This document shows, piece after piece, positions 1 to 12,700 of a stretch of DNA of 64,000 bases. The notes below the pieces were generated by a model that was not told the origin of the DNA, did no database searches, and saw only the letters and a program-made list of their open reading frames with translations. Within the stretch, counting starts at the first letter, position 1, and the number at the start of each line of letters is the position of its first letter. Position numbers and translations under genes: made by a program. This DNA comes from Drosophila persimilis (lineage: Eukaryota > Arthropoda > Insecta > Diptera > Drosophilidae), in contig NW_020825324.1 in the NCBI RefSeq assembly GCF_003286085.1, forward strand, positions 1,550,001-1,614,000, given 5' to 3'.

Positions 1-695
1 GTAACGAGGAAAACCAATATGCTGCAATGAGCACGAGATACGAAACTCTCGCCTGGCATGGAATTCGGAGAGTGTCAGCATAGAAATGCCAAGTTCTTTG
101 TCCCAGACCAAAGCAATGTCCCGAGGAAATAATAACCAAACGAATTTAAAAAAAAATCGGATGCCCCTCCCACCAACAAATTAAATCCATTAATAATCAT
201 CAGCAAAGAAAACGAAACTAAAACAAGAACAACGGCAAGACGAACAAGCAAATAAAGTGAATAAAATAATAATAAAAACCTTTTAGCATATCCATGGCAA
301 TCCCCAAAGCTAATGAGGCAAGCGGGCGTGCGGCATGGGGTGGCCGACTCCGCCTCCGACTCCGACTCGGGGAATCCCCCTCTACTCAGGGCACTGCTTT
401 CAGCCAAAATAACAGACAACAATGTTGCCAGCTTGTTTTAGTTTTTGTTTCCATCTTTTTGTTAGGTTTGGGGCAACGGGGGCAGTAATGCTGCTGCTGC
501 TGCTGCTGCGCGTGGTGGTGGTGCGGGGTGTGGCTAGGTCTGCGGGGAGGGGAACGTGGAACATGTGCAACAATGTTTTTATTTTGGCTGAGCTTATTTT
601 TAGTTACTTTTTTGCTGCTGCCGACGCTGAGCGAAAGAGAAATAACTTTCTAAATAAACGCAGCGCATTTAGCAACAATGGAGGCGCACCCACCT

Positions 696-713
696 CCCCC
701 CCCCCCCCCCCCC
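696..713. repeat. (C)18 homopolymer
   Basis: Eighteen consecutive C. Length may be affected by sequencing or assembly. Confidence 0.9.
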
Positions 714-1130
714 ACCGCGAAGAACAACAGGCAAGGAAGAAAGTATATCTTCCGTTTGATACCCATTAATGGTAAATCGGCTGGAACATACATAGTGCTC
801 CGTCCTGGCGAAAAGTCGCACTAGACATTTTCGCCCCTGTGTTTCATACCAGTAGGGTATAAGTAATGCTCTAATAAAGTTCTCATAATTATCCATCGAT
901 GTACAAAATAGTGCTTAAAAACTATTGAACTACTTTGGCAGTGCAAAAACCATCATACTTTCTCGCAAGGGTATCCTGTATCCTGCAAACATCCTTAGCA
1001 AACGCAACAGCAATAGCTGGAAACACACATGCATACACATACATATATGAAAGTATGTATGTATGTCTTGTACGTATAAACACTTTCCGCTTTTGCTGTC
1101 TGCGCATTTTCGTGACGCTTTTCTTTTTTC

Positions 1131-1154
1131 GATACCCCATCGCAGCAGGGTATA
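1131..1154. repeat. GATACCC...GGGTATA hairpin
   Basis: Arms GATACCC and GGGTATA separated by about 10 bases. The same stem recurs at 10092-10114 and 61669-61690. Confidence 0.6.
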
Positions 1155-3499
1155 TACATTTTGGCTTCCAATTTGGTTGTTCTTCTCCTCTGTGTATCAT
1201 TGGAATGATAGAAAATATATATCCTGTAGGGATACAAGGGATTGCATTTGCATAGAATGTATACAAATTGGATTGTGGCGATATGGCATTCGACTTTTCT
1301 AACTGACTAACGGCCGAAACAGAGATAGTCCTATGGGAAAAGCATGCGGCTCTGCGGCAGAGATAATCGATTTTTATACATTTCAGAGCCAATTTTGCTG
1401 GACTGAAAGCCGAGAGACGTGTCTGGCTGCTCAAACTCTGAAAACTCTGCTGGAAAGTACACCGAAGGGTATCCGGTGTATCGGTGACCGGTGGAGTGTC
1501 GGTGTTTTCCTACTGTTTCCACGAGTATTTGTATTTTTTTGCGCTCGTCGCGTGGCAAAGTTTTGCTCCTTGCAGCATTTTCATTTTATTGCCGCGCAGA
1601 TTAGAGTTGCACAATTGTTAAATTTTCATTCCAATTGTTCTGCTTCTGCGTGTCCTCCTTGCTGTTGTTGGCCGCGTTTTTGGTTTTAATTTCTTTTGGG
1701 GGAAAGTTTGCGGCTCGTTGAGCGAATGGCCCTGACAAAAACGCCCTCCGTCCTGAGGCTGTCCAACTAATTGACGGAACGAAGGAGAGCTTCGCCAAAG
1801 AAACGGCAATGGCAATGGCAATGGCAATAGCAATGGCAATGGAATGAAAATGATAATGCTAATGCTAAATAAATAAATGCTTGGCTAACCATCCGACAAC
1901 AGCCGCACAAAATTGTGAATAATGTCTTTCACTAATCGAATTAATTCAACTGCAAATGCACTTGTTGGAAGCTGGCTCCAAATTTACGAATTGGATTTCT
2001 CCGTTGTTGGATTTTAATTTGGGGTTCTATTGTTGGATTTTAGCTTTCATTGTACACAGCTAGAGGGCGTGGCCCTGAACTACGAGTTCAAGGAATAGGT
2101 TCAAGGCGAAGCAGTGCAATATTTATAGACGGATGGACGTTATAAGAAGAGATAGAGATCGGAGGCAGGGGTGAACCAGTGTTCAATAGATTAGCGATCC
2201 CATACCCCCCCATACCATTCGGCCACACCATCTAGCATCTGCACGATTAACCTATTTTCACAGCACTTTTGGCTCCCTAAAACAAGACTTCATTAGCCTC
2301 TTTTGGTGTCGAAAAACCACTCAACATTTTGTGTTGGTATCTCCCAGATGTCGTCAGGTGTTATTCGATGTTTATCCTTTACCCAGTAAGGAAAGTAAGC
2401 AGCTCCAGACGAACGACTGTCGGGCTGCGGCGCATCGTTTTCGATCCAGACTCTAGATCCGTGAAGCTACATATGTTTGACAAAAGAATTCAGTCTTCGA
2501 ATTATAGTACCTTAAAGTAGCACTCATTGCTCCTCCTTTATATCGGATTGTCGCTGGACTGAATCGGAATTACATACACAGTATATCCGTAGCTTGTATA
2601 TTCGGAAATGTTGCCTTTTTAGCATTGCAAACATTTTAACAAAATCATCGCGCTTTCTAAAAGAATCTGTCGTAAGCAGTATCATTTGATTGCTATATAC
2701 TATATACACAGACGTATATATCAAGTTAATGTTCCACACACCCACAGGGAGAGAGGGGGGTGGAGTGGCACGATGCTTTTGATATACATAAGTGCGGGGA
2801 TTCGTTCTACACTATGATGCAACACATATCATTTGCATGTTTGTGCGATGCTCGTTTTTTGCGCTGCTGATTTTCTCCTTTGGTCCTGTCTGTGGGCGGA
2901 GAGAGGGAGCCAGTGCCGTGCACGATTGAAGATTGAGAGAGAGAGAGCGCAAAGCGCAAAGCGCAGCGCGTGGTGAAATGCAAGCGAATTTGCATAGAAA
3001 ATAGACAGTTTGGAAAATTGCATTCCATGTTGATAACTTAAGGCCCCTCCAGAGTCCTGTCCCCCACTCGGCCGTGCAACACACCAGCACACCAGCACAC
3101 CACCATGCCACCACCCAGCGTACCTCTTAAACCATTCACCAGCTGCAATTGAAAAGTAGCTTGAAGCAGAAGCTTGCAGCTTGCAGCATGCAGCATCCAG
3201 CATCCAGCATACAGCATACAGAATGCAGCGCCGTGTGCATAAATATTTTGTTTAAGTTTTATGGCAATGGACGAGGGGTTGGTCGGTCTGTCCCTCCCTC
3301 AGTGTGGTGGGGCACATGCCCCTCCCCTCTCTCCCTTCCTTGCACTCACACGTTACGTGAATGTCACACGATTTATGTATAAATGCTTGGCCAGCGACTT
3401 CTGGACCCTGGACCCTGGACCCTGGTCACACCTTGAGCGAAATGCAATTTTGTCTGTCAAAAAAAGAAAAGGACACGAAAGAAAGGCCAAACTCAATAG

Positions 3500-3517
3500 C
3501 CGAGGCATTTGATACTC
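3500..3517 (-). repeat. Dispersed 18-mer repeat, copy 1
   Basis: Near-identical to GGGTATCAAATGCCTCGG read on the - strand. It is followed within about 60 bp by CTTTGCAAGGGTATAC at 3561-3576, the opposite end of the same kind of unit. Confidence 0.65.
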
Positions 3518-6500
3518 TTTCAGAGAGAAGGTTCAAAGAATCCGAATCATACAGCCGCCTCTTTGCAAGGGTATACGAAAAGTGATGCTGGCACAGAGGC
3601 AGGAGCAGGGGTTGGGCCAGGATCTGCCAGTTGGATGGGCTGTCAGAGCAGTGCTGCACCTTGGCCTGGACGTGGACACTCGTGGCAGCAGCATTCGGCT
3701 GTCCCTCCCCCCCACCGCCCTTCTGGAATACTTCGTACGTTATTCACCGCAGGATTTCCAAATGATTCAAAATACATACCATTTCAAGTGTCGGCACTTT
3801 TTGACTCTTATTAAACACAAATCATCAAATTGATGATCTGCTCTTGGTGCAACATTTCAAGCCAAGGCAATTACTAAGAAGTTTTCGTTCGGTTTAAGGA
3901 AAAGAATGATGAGCGTGGAACGTTCCTTCATGTTGCAATCTGTCAGGGCAGGGTTTCCGTTCTCCCAGGACTGCCATTCATATCTGTGATTTACTGAAAT
4001 GTGAATATTCCAATATATTAGAGAGAAATCCAGCTTACCCACCAACAAATTCAGTTCCTGTTCATCTTTAAGCCTTTGTCCTTTGCAGAAAATGAAGCCA
4101 AAACTAGAAAATAGACAAAACAAATTCGATTGGCTTTGCTCCGCAGATGAGAGCAAGATTAAAAGCATTTTTGCTTTTAATAACTGAGTTTTCTTTTAAA
4201 GAGCCAAAATCGCAAAATCGCAAAGCAAATGCAAATGCTGCCCTGCCCCGCTCCGCTCCGCACCGCCCCATGGCAAAGAATCCGTCAAAGAATGTTTGAT
4301 GGGGGGCGACATTTTTTCACAAGAAGATAGCTCCGCAGTCGCATAACCTTTGCTCCAAGTCTAGCCAGTGTATGTAGTTGTTGTACGCATTCTCAGGGAC
4401 ATATCTCGCAAAGTCCGTGCACCATCATCTCCTTTACTTGCATCGTTGCCTGTTTGCTTTGCCACAAAGCCTGATGAGGCAGCCGCTCCTGCTGCTGGCA
4501 GTGGGACCGAGCTCGGACCGAGCTTGGAGCCGACTGAATGACTGAAAGACTCCCTGACTGACAGTGAGTAAGAGAGAGAGTGGACTGACTGACCTGACTG
4601 AGACAGCGACTGGGCCTGATGTTGGGGCTGAAGCGTGGGCAGGGAGCTGGGCACGCGGTCCTGTCATGATGCTGTTGTAACTATTTGACTTTATCTCCTT
4701 GCCGCTACAGATCCTTGGTAAACATGGAGGAGCACGGGAGGGTGAGGTAAGGCTGTGCCACAAGGTAGTGCAAAGGTATGAGGAATGTGGCGATGACGGT
4801 GACGGGAGCCCTTCTAAAAAGTAAAGAAGGCAAACGATAAACAAAGTCTACAAAACCGTTGACTCGTTGACTCCTCTCATAGATTTATATGGCCAGGTGC
4901 CAGGTGCTGGCTTCCAGGTCCCCGGATGAGGTCTCTGAACGAAAAGTGTGGATTTTTCCCTGCCTGTGTCAGTTTTTCCATTTAAAGTTCATTTTAAATG
5001 TGGGGCTTAAATGCAACTTGTCATAATCAGGCGCAAAAAACATGGCCGCAGGTCTCTCTCTCTCTCTCTCTCGCTCTCTTCTCCTACTCTACGCGACCGC
5101 TGTCCCCCCACTCCTCCACTCCTCCACTCCCCCACTGATCTTGTGTGTATCTGTCTCTCTTCCTTCTCGCCTGCCTTAAAGTTGCTTCTCCATTTTCTTT
5201 GTAGTTTGTTGCCAATTAGGGGCAAGGCACATTTTTGTTGTTGCTGCTGGTGGTGGTGGTGGTGCTGCTGCTGCTGCTGCTGTTGGTGGCTTGAGAAAAT
5301 GGCACACAGCCACTTGACTTTCCCATGCTATTGTTGCCTCTACTACCCCACTACCCACAACCCACTGAGCCACTCACTAATTATGCAAAGGAAAAAATAC
5401 ATAGAACGAGCATTACCAGTGCCAGTGCCAGTGCAGGTGCCGGTGCAGGAGGAGGAGCAGGGAGCAGTCGAAGGTATTTCTATTGCATCTGGTCGTACTA
5501 ATGTGGAACGCGGCGGCCCAGTGGCGGAACACACAAAAAGTAACGAAGACTAGTTTTGGAGGTGTCGAAGATTTTGATACCCTCACTATGGCACGGCATG
5601 CACACTCACTATGTACCTATGTGTATGATGTGGAGTACTGTGTGCTTGCAATGTTTTAGTTACAAAATTGAGAAACAGACGGACATCTGATTGGAATATG
5701 TGTGGGAGTATCCATGTGCAATGTCTGTTGAAAGTTGAAAATATGTATACCCACTCCTCGCAAAGAGTATGAGAACGAACCGCAGCAGGAACAGAGTGGG
5801 TGTAGCGGAATTCAAGGTATATTCCTTATAAGGTCAGGTTGCGATACAGCGCGTAAAAACATGCGTCGTTGCCTGCTGACTGCCACAAAAACACATTTTT
5901 AAACACAACGTTTGATGTCGAAACGGTTTGGAAACTGACATTTTTTCGTAGAGATTCTGCGCCACCTTTTCTTCAAGAATTCGGAATTATACCCTTGAGG
6001 CAGAAGTGAGCGTGTGTGAGTGTGTGTGGAGCGAGCGTATGTGGGTAGGCGGCTGGACCGTTGTCTTTTTTCGCACGTCCCTGTTGGTCCTGCTATGCCT
6101 GTGCCTGTTTGCTTGAGTGTGTGCGTGGGTGTGCTAATTTAGGCATCTTTTGTTTTTTGCGCCTGAAATGACACACATACTCGCCGTGTGGAGTGCCGGC
6201 CGTGTGGAGTGCGAGTGGGAGAGGGAGATAACAGCCTGCAGAGAATGACGTTAGAGTTGGACCAGCGGCGTACGGGCCATGTGCATACCCTGGACTGTTG
6301 ATGGGCCTGTATCGAACAGGATAGTCGTAGACATTGCAAGTGCTTAAAAGGTCAAAATAAAAATATTTTGTATTTATTATTTTATTTCGCTTGGAAAAAA
6401 AACAGAAGTGGTTTTCGCGGCGATCAATTGCAACTCCGATTTCATCGAAAATTGGGCCAATATATCGACGCGATCCCTTAAAAGTGGTTATAATTAAACA

Positions 6501-7104
6501 AAAACTTAGAATTGCAAAAATTAAACAAAAATTCAATCAAGTGGTAACATATTTAATCCATGAATATCCTGTTAAATTCAAAGCACCAAAAAGGTGGGTA
6601 TTTTTCTGCGATTTAAGGATATACATATGTACGTGTGTCGGTATATTCTACATATACAAATGTATACTCACAAAAAAGACCCAGAAACAAGCAAAAAATG
6701 AATCATTGTCTGGGTGCAAGAGGAAGAAGAAGAGCCAGTAAACTGCAAATGGGAAAAGTAGTAAAGGAGGCGACTCCATCAGTGAGAGAGTGGGGGATTG
6801 CAATGAGTCGCCTGTTCCCGTTTTTTTCCTATTTAATTCTATGCGGATATGATGCCTGGCAACCCACACAATCCCATTGCTACGTACTTATTGTATGTAC
6901 ATTGATAACTGTTGTGGCAGGCGTAGGTGAACTTCTGGTCAGGATTTGTTAGGGCTTACGCTGGAGGCCGTTAAGAGCCATTAGCAGCGTTGCCTGGGCG
7001 AAGGGTTAGGGTAGAGCCGATTATCGGCGTCAAAAAACACAGTAGGTTCTCTGCTGCTGCTCAGATTTGGCCTGCAAAAATAATAGATGTGTCCAGGATA
7101 ATGG

Positions 7105-7420
7105 CATGGCATGGCGACTGTTCAAGCATGCCTTGGAGCTGGCCCCCTGGGATGCCAGAGGTGTTGCTGCGCGAGTTCTTGGCGCACAATCAGCGAAACA
7201 TCGTGCTGGGGGATCAGTATTACCGTCAAGCTTTAGCCAATGGCCAGAGAACGGGGAAGATGGTGGAAAAGTTCGAAGAGCGCCGCCAGCAATCCCTAGA
7301 GTCCACGAGAGACGGCCTCTCCGCCACATGCATATGGATGTATCTCTCGCCAACAAGGATTCGGTGGGCATTGAAGGCGACATCACGCGTTGGCCCAGAT
7401 CCGCTGGTCCTGTACTTGAG
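7105..7420 (+). pseudogene. Fic/FICD-like (AMP-transferase) pseudogene fragment
   Basis: Decayed copy of the TPR-to-linker region of the Fic-domain AMP-transferase, an ER enzyme that AMPylates BiP. Matches from family knowledge are spread over several frames: LFKHALELAP in one frame (from 7118), then PEVLLREFLAHNQRN, VLGDQYYRQAL, QRTGKMVEKFEERR and SLESTRDGLSA in the next, then SVGIEGDIT in the first frame, and LAQIR after a further shift near 7390. This order fits the parent protein. Two residues are lost between LLR and EFL, and about ten between two similar QAL/EAL sites, probably a deletion between short repeats. The inhibitory-helix and catalytic Fic motif regions are absent. No start, promoter or open frame; it cannot make Fic. 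A DNA-level partial duplicate or a processed copy are both possible. Confidence 0.75.
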
Positions 7421-8222
7421 GGCCACCCCAAATACTCGGGATCCCTGCCCTGACCACCTATTGGGTCCACCCTTTTTTCTGTAAAAATTTGGATTTGCAA
7501 AAATCCGTTCCGTATATTATTTACAAATCATCCAATAGTTCAATTTGTGTTTTCCTTGGGGAAGAGGAGGCAAGCTTTAACCCATGGGGATTCCCCGGTG
7601 TAGCTGCAGCTGCCCCTCCTACAAACTCTCCTCCTACTCCACTCTTCGAAATGTCATCAGCTGTGTGGCCAGAAGTACACACTTTTCGGTTTTCCCTTTA
7701 TTTTGTTTCTTATTTCGTTTTTGTACTCTCTTTTACACTTTTTGGGTTTTTCGCTTAATGCAACGAATATCGTTTTACGGTTTTCAGATGGGGTGGGGCG
7801 GGATGGGGTATTGTTGTTGCAGTTGCACGTACATACGTGCAATATTTGCGAATTTTCCACTTGCTGCATGACAGTGAAGAGGGCGGGGTGGTAGGTGGGG
7901 GATAGGAGGAGGCGTTAGCCGAATGGCGGGAATTTTCCACTTTTATTGTTTTTAAAACGCTTTCCAATTTTTAGCTCTTCTTCGTTTAGTTCTATTTTCT
8001 GCTGCTCCCTGCTTCCTGGTTTTGTAGTGTTGCTCTTTGTTACCCTTTGAACGGACAATACTATGATTCTGATCAGATTTGAACGCAACAGGAAGCAGCA
8101 TCAGTGATCCCATTAGACTCTAATATCTCAATCCATTGCTCGGTAAAAGCCTTTCCCTAACCGATGGCCTATAAATAAATCGTTCACCTATTGGAGGTAG
8201 CATCGGAGATATCTTTCGAAAA

Positions 8223-8240
8223 GGGCATCAAATGCCTCGA
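8223..8240 (+). repeat. Dispersed 18-mer repeat, copy 2
   Basis: GGGCATCAAATGCCTCGA, two differences from the consensus GGGTATCAAATGCCTCGG. Confidence 0.65.
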
Positions 8241-8347
8241 TACTGGGTCTTTCTTTCTTTCTATCTATCGCGTTTTTGTTGTTTAAGTTGCAATTGCAAT
8301 TGCAGTTTTATTTTACGCGCAATTTGTCTGCTCTAGGCGTGCGGCGA

Positions 8348-8375
8348 GGGGGGGGGGGGGGGGGGGGGGGGGGGG
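8348..8375. repeat. (G)28 homopolymer
   Basis: Twenty-eight consecutive G, unusually long; length is prone to assembly error. Confidence 0.9.
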
Positions 8376-9319
8376 TTGGCGGTGGCTCGTTGAGGTCAAT
8401 GGTGATGGTGCTCCAATAACATTTTCGACCCCCCGCACTCCCACAGTCCCACACTCCCACAAAGTGAATCAAAAGAAATAAGCGAAAAAGCCCCGACAAA
8501 AAATCCGAAATTGAAAACCAAATAAATAAGTGAGCTTTCTCTCTCTCTCTCTCTGCGGGTGGTTGGGTGGTTGTGTGTGTGTGGTCCAAGTGGAAATGTA
8601 ATTTGAGACAAAATATCCGAGTGGCTGTGTGAAAAATTTAGCCACAACATACAACCGTAAGACAACGCTTCTTAGAGCTGTTTTAGGGGGTCCTCTTACA
8701 GCACTTCTTGTGCGATATTGGCTCTCCAATATCAGTATCCTTATGTATATCCTTTAATACACACATCGTACGTACTACTTATACATGCATCATTTGAAAC
8801 ATTATATCAATGCACTTAAAGGCAACGAAAAAATGCTCTAATTATTCAATCAGACTTTTGGGAGCCTCTTTTGCCTCTTCTTTTGTCTTCAATAAATAGA
8901 TGGTCCCCAAAACATCTCTTCCTAGCGGATATTTTTCTTCAACTGTTTATCTTTTGAGACGTTTTTCTCATTCTTTCAGCGGGGAAAATACTAGTCTAAC
9001 CCACTTTTTCCATCTGTGTGTCTATCTATATCTTGAAACTTGAATGTGCGCTAAATTCCACAACTCCCCTGAAGATCTGTATACAAAGAGGTGGCTATAG
9101 CTATATGTACTTTTGTGTCACCCTATCTGAATGATTGGTTCCTAAGCCCCAACCCCTAGAGAACTTATACCCATTCAAAAAGTGCCGGTACTTGTCCTTA
9201 ATTGTCTGTAAATCCCCTACTATGATGCGGGTAATCCGATACCCACAGGTGTAAGCCGAGTAAACTACTTATGATTTTTGATTTTTAATCATTATTTTAT
9301 TTCCTCTCTCCCTATTTAG

Positions 9320-9745
9320 TAGTGCAGACTCCTGAGGGCTTTTGGGGACGCACAGATCTGTCAAAAGCGCAATCGGAGTCGGAATCGGAATCGGAATCGG
9401 AATCCTATTCGCAATCAACAAGCTCTCAAGTGCTGTGCTGTGCTGTGCTCTTGTCCGTGGGTTATAGGCCCAAACACCAATTGGAGGCTTCCTTTTGGCT
9501 GCCTGCAGCCTGGAGCCTGCAGCAATGACAATGTCATCGGCGCTGACGCTGGCTCTCGCCGAGGCCGTGGCAGAGGCCGTGGGGACCGAGGCAGAGGAGG
9601 CAGCAAAATCGCCCGAGGCGGGCGTTGAAATGTTCTCGGATGCGGATATGGCGGAAGTGCGGCATGTTGTTCAACGCATTTTGGTGCCGTGCGTTTTTGT
9701 TATTGGACTATTGGGAAATTCAGTGAGCATTTATGTTTTGACGCG
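9320..9745 (+). other. GPCR exon 1: 5' UTR, start codon, TM1
   Basis: A pyrimidine-rich stretch ending CCTATTTAG at 9311-9319 looks like a 3' splice site, so the 5' UTR probably begins in a further upstream exon that I cannot place. The exon carries a GAATCG hexamer run at 9373-9405 in the untranslated part. Coding starts at ATG 9525. The N-terminus is short, alanine- and glutamate-rich, and has no glycosylation sequon. Donor is GCG|GTAAGT at 9746. Confidence 0.7.
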
Positions 9746-12700
9746 GTAAGTGCACTTGTCTACCCACTTAGCCTCTCCCTCCCACTCGCCCTCCTGTAGG
9801 CGGGGATTATGGATCCAACCGGTTCGGAAATGGAATGGGAGTGACCATTCAGCAGTATTATTTTGGGCATCCTACATATGTATATTGCATCACTCTCTCC
9901 CTGTGAAGGGGGTGGCTGTGGTGTGGAGGTACAGTGAAACATGGCACCGATGAACAGGTACGCAGAGCATTAAACACGGCATTTAATTCTAGCCACCGTT
10001 GCACTTTAAAGTTATTTCCAACACCGACAACAATAGCAGCCATTTTATGTGCTCCAAATGTAGAAACCGGGGCGGGGGTACGACGACTGTTGATACCCTG
10101 TGAATGGGTATATCATTTGCCATGCTAATTATATACATAGATCCTTAATTATGAGGTCCTCGGGCTCGGATTGGAATATAGAATGTGGGAAATTGCATTG
10201 GAAATGACTGTTGCATCTATAGTCTTCGAAAGCCAGATATTCAAAGAACCAACGAGAGGGTATGCTGCGTAAAGAAATGAATACAAATGGGTCTTACAGG
10301 GTATCAAATGCCTCGGTTCCGTCCCCCGATGGACGCCTTCTCTTCACGTTTTCTTCTGTTTTTGTTGCTGTTGTTTAACAGATAAGAGACCCTGGGGCAT
10401 GGCTGCCACGTTGCAAGAGAGTCCGATTCAGTGGTAGTTTTCTGCTGCTGCCGCTGCTGCTGCCGCTGCTGCTGCCGCTGCTGCTGCTGTTGTTGTGGCG
10501 AGAGCATTCGAAATGGTTGCAGGATGAAAATATGCGACAGTTGTGTGTGCCCTTCACTGTGGCATCAGGTGTGCCTGTCTGCCAAAAAAGGTCCCATTCA
10601 AATCAGAGCCTTACTGAAGATGATGGCGTTGCTGGGAGTGCCATGCTTTGGTTTGCCCCGCAACAAGTTGGATCCCCCTTTTCCATCCTCTGACTGCTCT
10701 GATGGGAGATAGTTATATCCTTTATCCTTGAACAAAAATGGAGAAATTTGAGAGAATTTGAGAGAACTATTCGAATCCTCTTGGGGCTCGCTGGATGCCT
10801 GGAAGAACAATCCAAAGAGCAGCTCATTCGTGGAATCGACCTGATTGTGGCCATTGGGTGGGTGGGAGTCCAGAGAGAGCCAGAACTACTATAAATGCTG
10901 AACAGTTAGTTTTTATTATTGCTCATCTTTTGCCTTTATGACTGTGCCGACATTTGCGTGAATTTTCGAAAAATGCCCATCGTCCTGTTCTGTACAGTCC
11001 TGTGCTGTCCTGTGCTGTTCTGCCTGCCGTTTGGCCCCGTTGACTCGCCAACGCTTTCGGGCAATTTGGTATTTCAATTGGTGTTTCATTTTGGCAACGT
11101 TTGCATTGTCCACCAAATTGTTTGGCCTGATTTCAACAGCACACACATTCGCAGACACAGATACAGAATGCATAGAGATACAGAGCAGTGCAGATACATT
11201 CATAGATAGGAGAGAGGGGGAGACGCTAACAAACACAAATTGCTATTCTTTTGATTTGATTCTTGTCACCATTTAGGAAGCGCATGAGGTGCACCACAAA
11301 CATTTATCTAACGGCCCTGGCAATTACGGACATTGCATACCTGACCTTTCAATTAATCCTAACACTCCAGCACTACGAGTACATCAAGTACCACTGCGAG
11401 ATCTACTGGCGCCTCTACGGATACTTTGTCTGGCTATGCGATGTCTCCGGTAAGTAAAAGACGTATATCTTATGGGGAAAAGATGCGCCTAATGCACACA
11501 TCTATCTGGGAGCTGAGATCTGGGTTCTGGGATCTACATATATCGATCCATATTCGGACTTGGAATGAGATTCGAGATATTCGGGCGAAGCGAGTGAGCC
11601 GGGGGTAAGCACAGTAAAGTAACGTAAAGCTGGTTGTGGAATTGCTCTGACGTTGATCGACACTATCCCTAGCTTTCATGGTAGCCTTCCATTGCCTCGG
11701 CAGGACACCGTAGCACAATGGCCCCTCTTGTCACCCTTTTTCCCCCTTAATCCCAGCCATCAGCCATGCATCAATGTTGGGGGCACATCAATTGGAATTG
11801 CACCTGCGGCTACGGCTTGCTGCTGTTGCTGCTGCTGGTGCTGCTGGTGCTGCTGGTGTGCTGTGCATCAACTTCATTGAGCTCTGTCAATTTACGATGC
11901 ATAGCGTTTAGCAGCGCTTTCTACAAAATGCTAAAGCGGTCGTCGGTCAGCTGCGGCTCGCAGCCATCCGAAAAGCGCCATCGGAACAGAAACACTCACA
12001 CTCGCCATCCCCCCGCCGCCCCGGAGTGCGTGGCTCATCAGTGGAACACGGACGTCAATCGCTTAGAGTGCGCAACCGACAGGCATGGCATTCGCTCGGG
12101 GACGCTGCCTGAGCAGGGAGTATTCATTGGGGAGGGGAAGGAAGGCGCACCTTTTAATAGGTGCAATGCATGGGCAAGTGATTGTGTCTGTAAGTCATGC
12201 CTCTAACCATCTCTCCAACCATCTCTCGCCTTCTGTGACAGCATACATATCCATTTACATAGCCGTGTGCTTTACCATAGAGCGATTTATCGCGATACGG
12301 TATCCGCTGAAGAGGCAAACGTTCTGCACGGAAACCCTGGCCAAGAGGGTGATATCAGGTGAGAATCCCCCCCGGGGGTATCCTTTGACTGAACTCGTGA
12401 TCCCCCCTTTCCCATCCACTCTTCCGCCTCTTTTGACAGCCGTCGCCCTCTTCTGTTTGCTGTCTACGCTCTCCACCGCGTTCGAGCACACAATGGACAT
12501 CCACTGGAAGTTGATTGATGACGCCTACAAGCCATGCAATCAAACCCCGGCCAATGTCTCGCCAACGCCCTCGCTGCCCACACCGGCGACCGTGTGGCAC
12601 CAGCAGCAGCAACAGCAGCAGGATGACCCCGAGGTGACCACCATTGGGAGTGCTGCAACGTTTCCCCTCTTCGACGGCAGTGGCAATGGCATCGGCATCG

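Larger units (their letters stand above)
1..7104. other. Gene-free stretch
   Basis: No gene I can support. Holds simple repeats ((C)18, (TC)n at 5055-5080, a nine-base AGCATCCAG-type array at 3177-3228, an eight-base CTGGACCC triple at 3401-3425), the 1131 hairpin and the first 18-mer copy. The open frames present are repeat-driven or short. Confidence 0.6.
7421..9319. other. Gene-free stretch upstream of the receptor
   Basis: No open frame with family resemblance. Contains (G)28 and 18-mer copy 2. Unplaced 5' UTR exons and the promoter of the receptor gene may lie here or further upstream. Confidence 0.5.

Noticed and set aside
5011..5553. 180-codon open frame on the + strand
   Set aside because: Product is Leu-Ser, Trp/Cys and Pro-Val runs made by (CT)n, (CTG)n and (CCAGTG)n repeats.
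12085..12241. Extension of GPCR exon 3 upstream into an open 222-codon frame
   Set aside because: The frame is open by chance across the intron; the CTGTGACAG acceptor at 12241 joins exon 2 in phase and gives an unbroken TM3.
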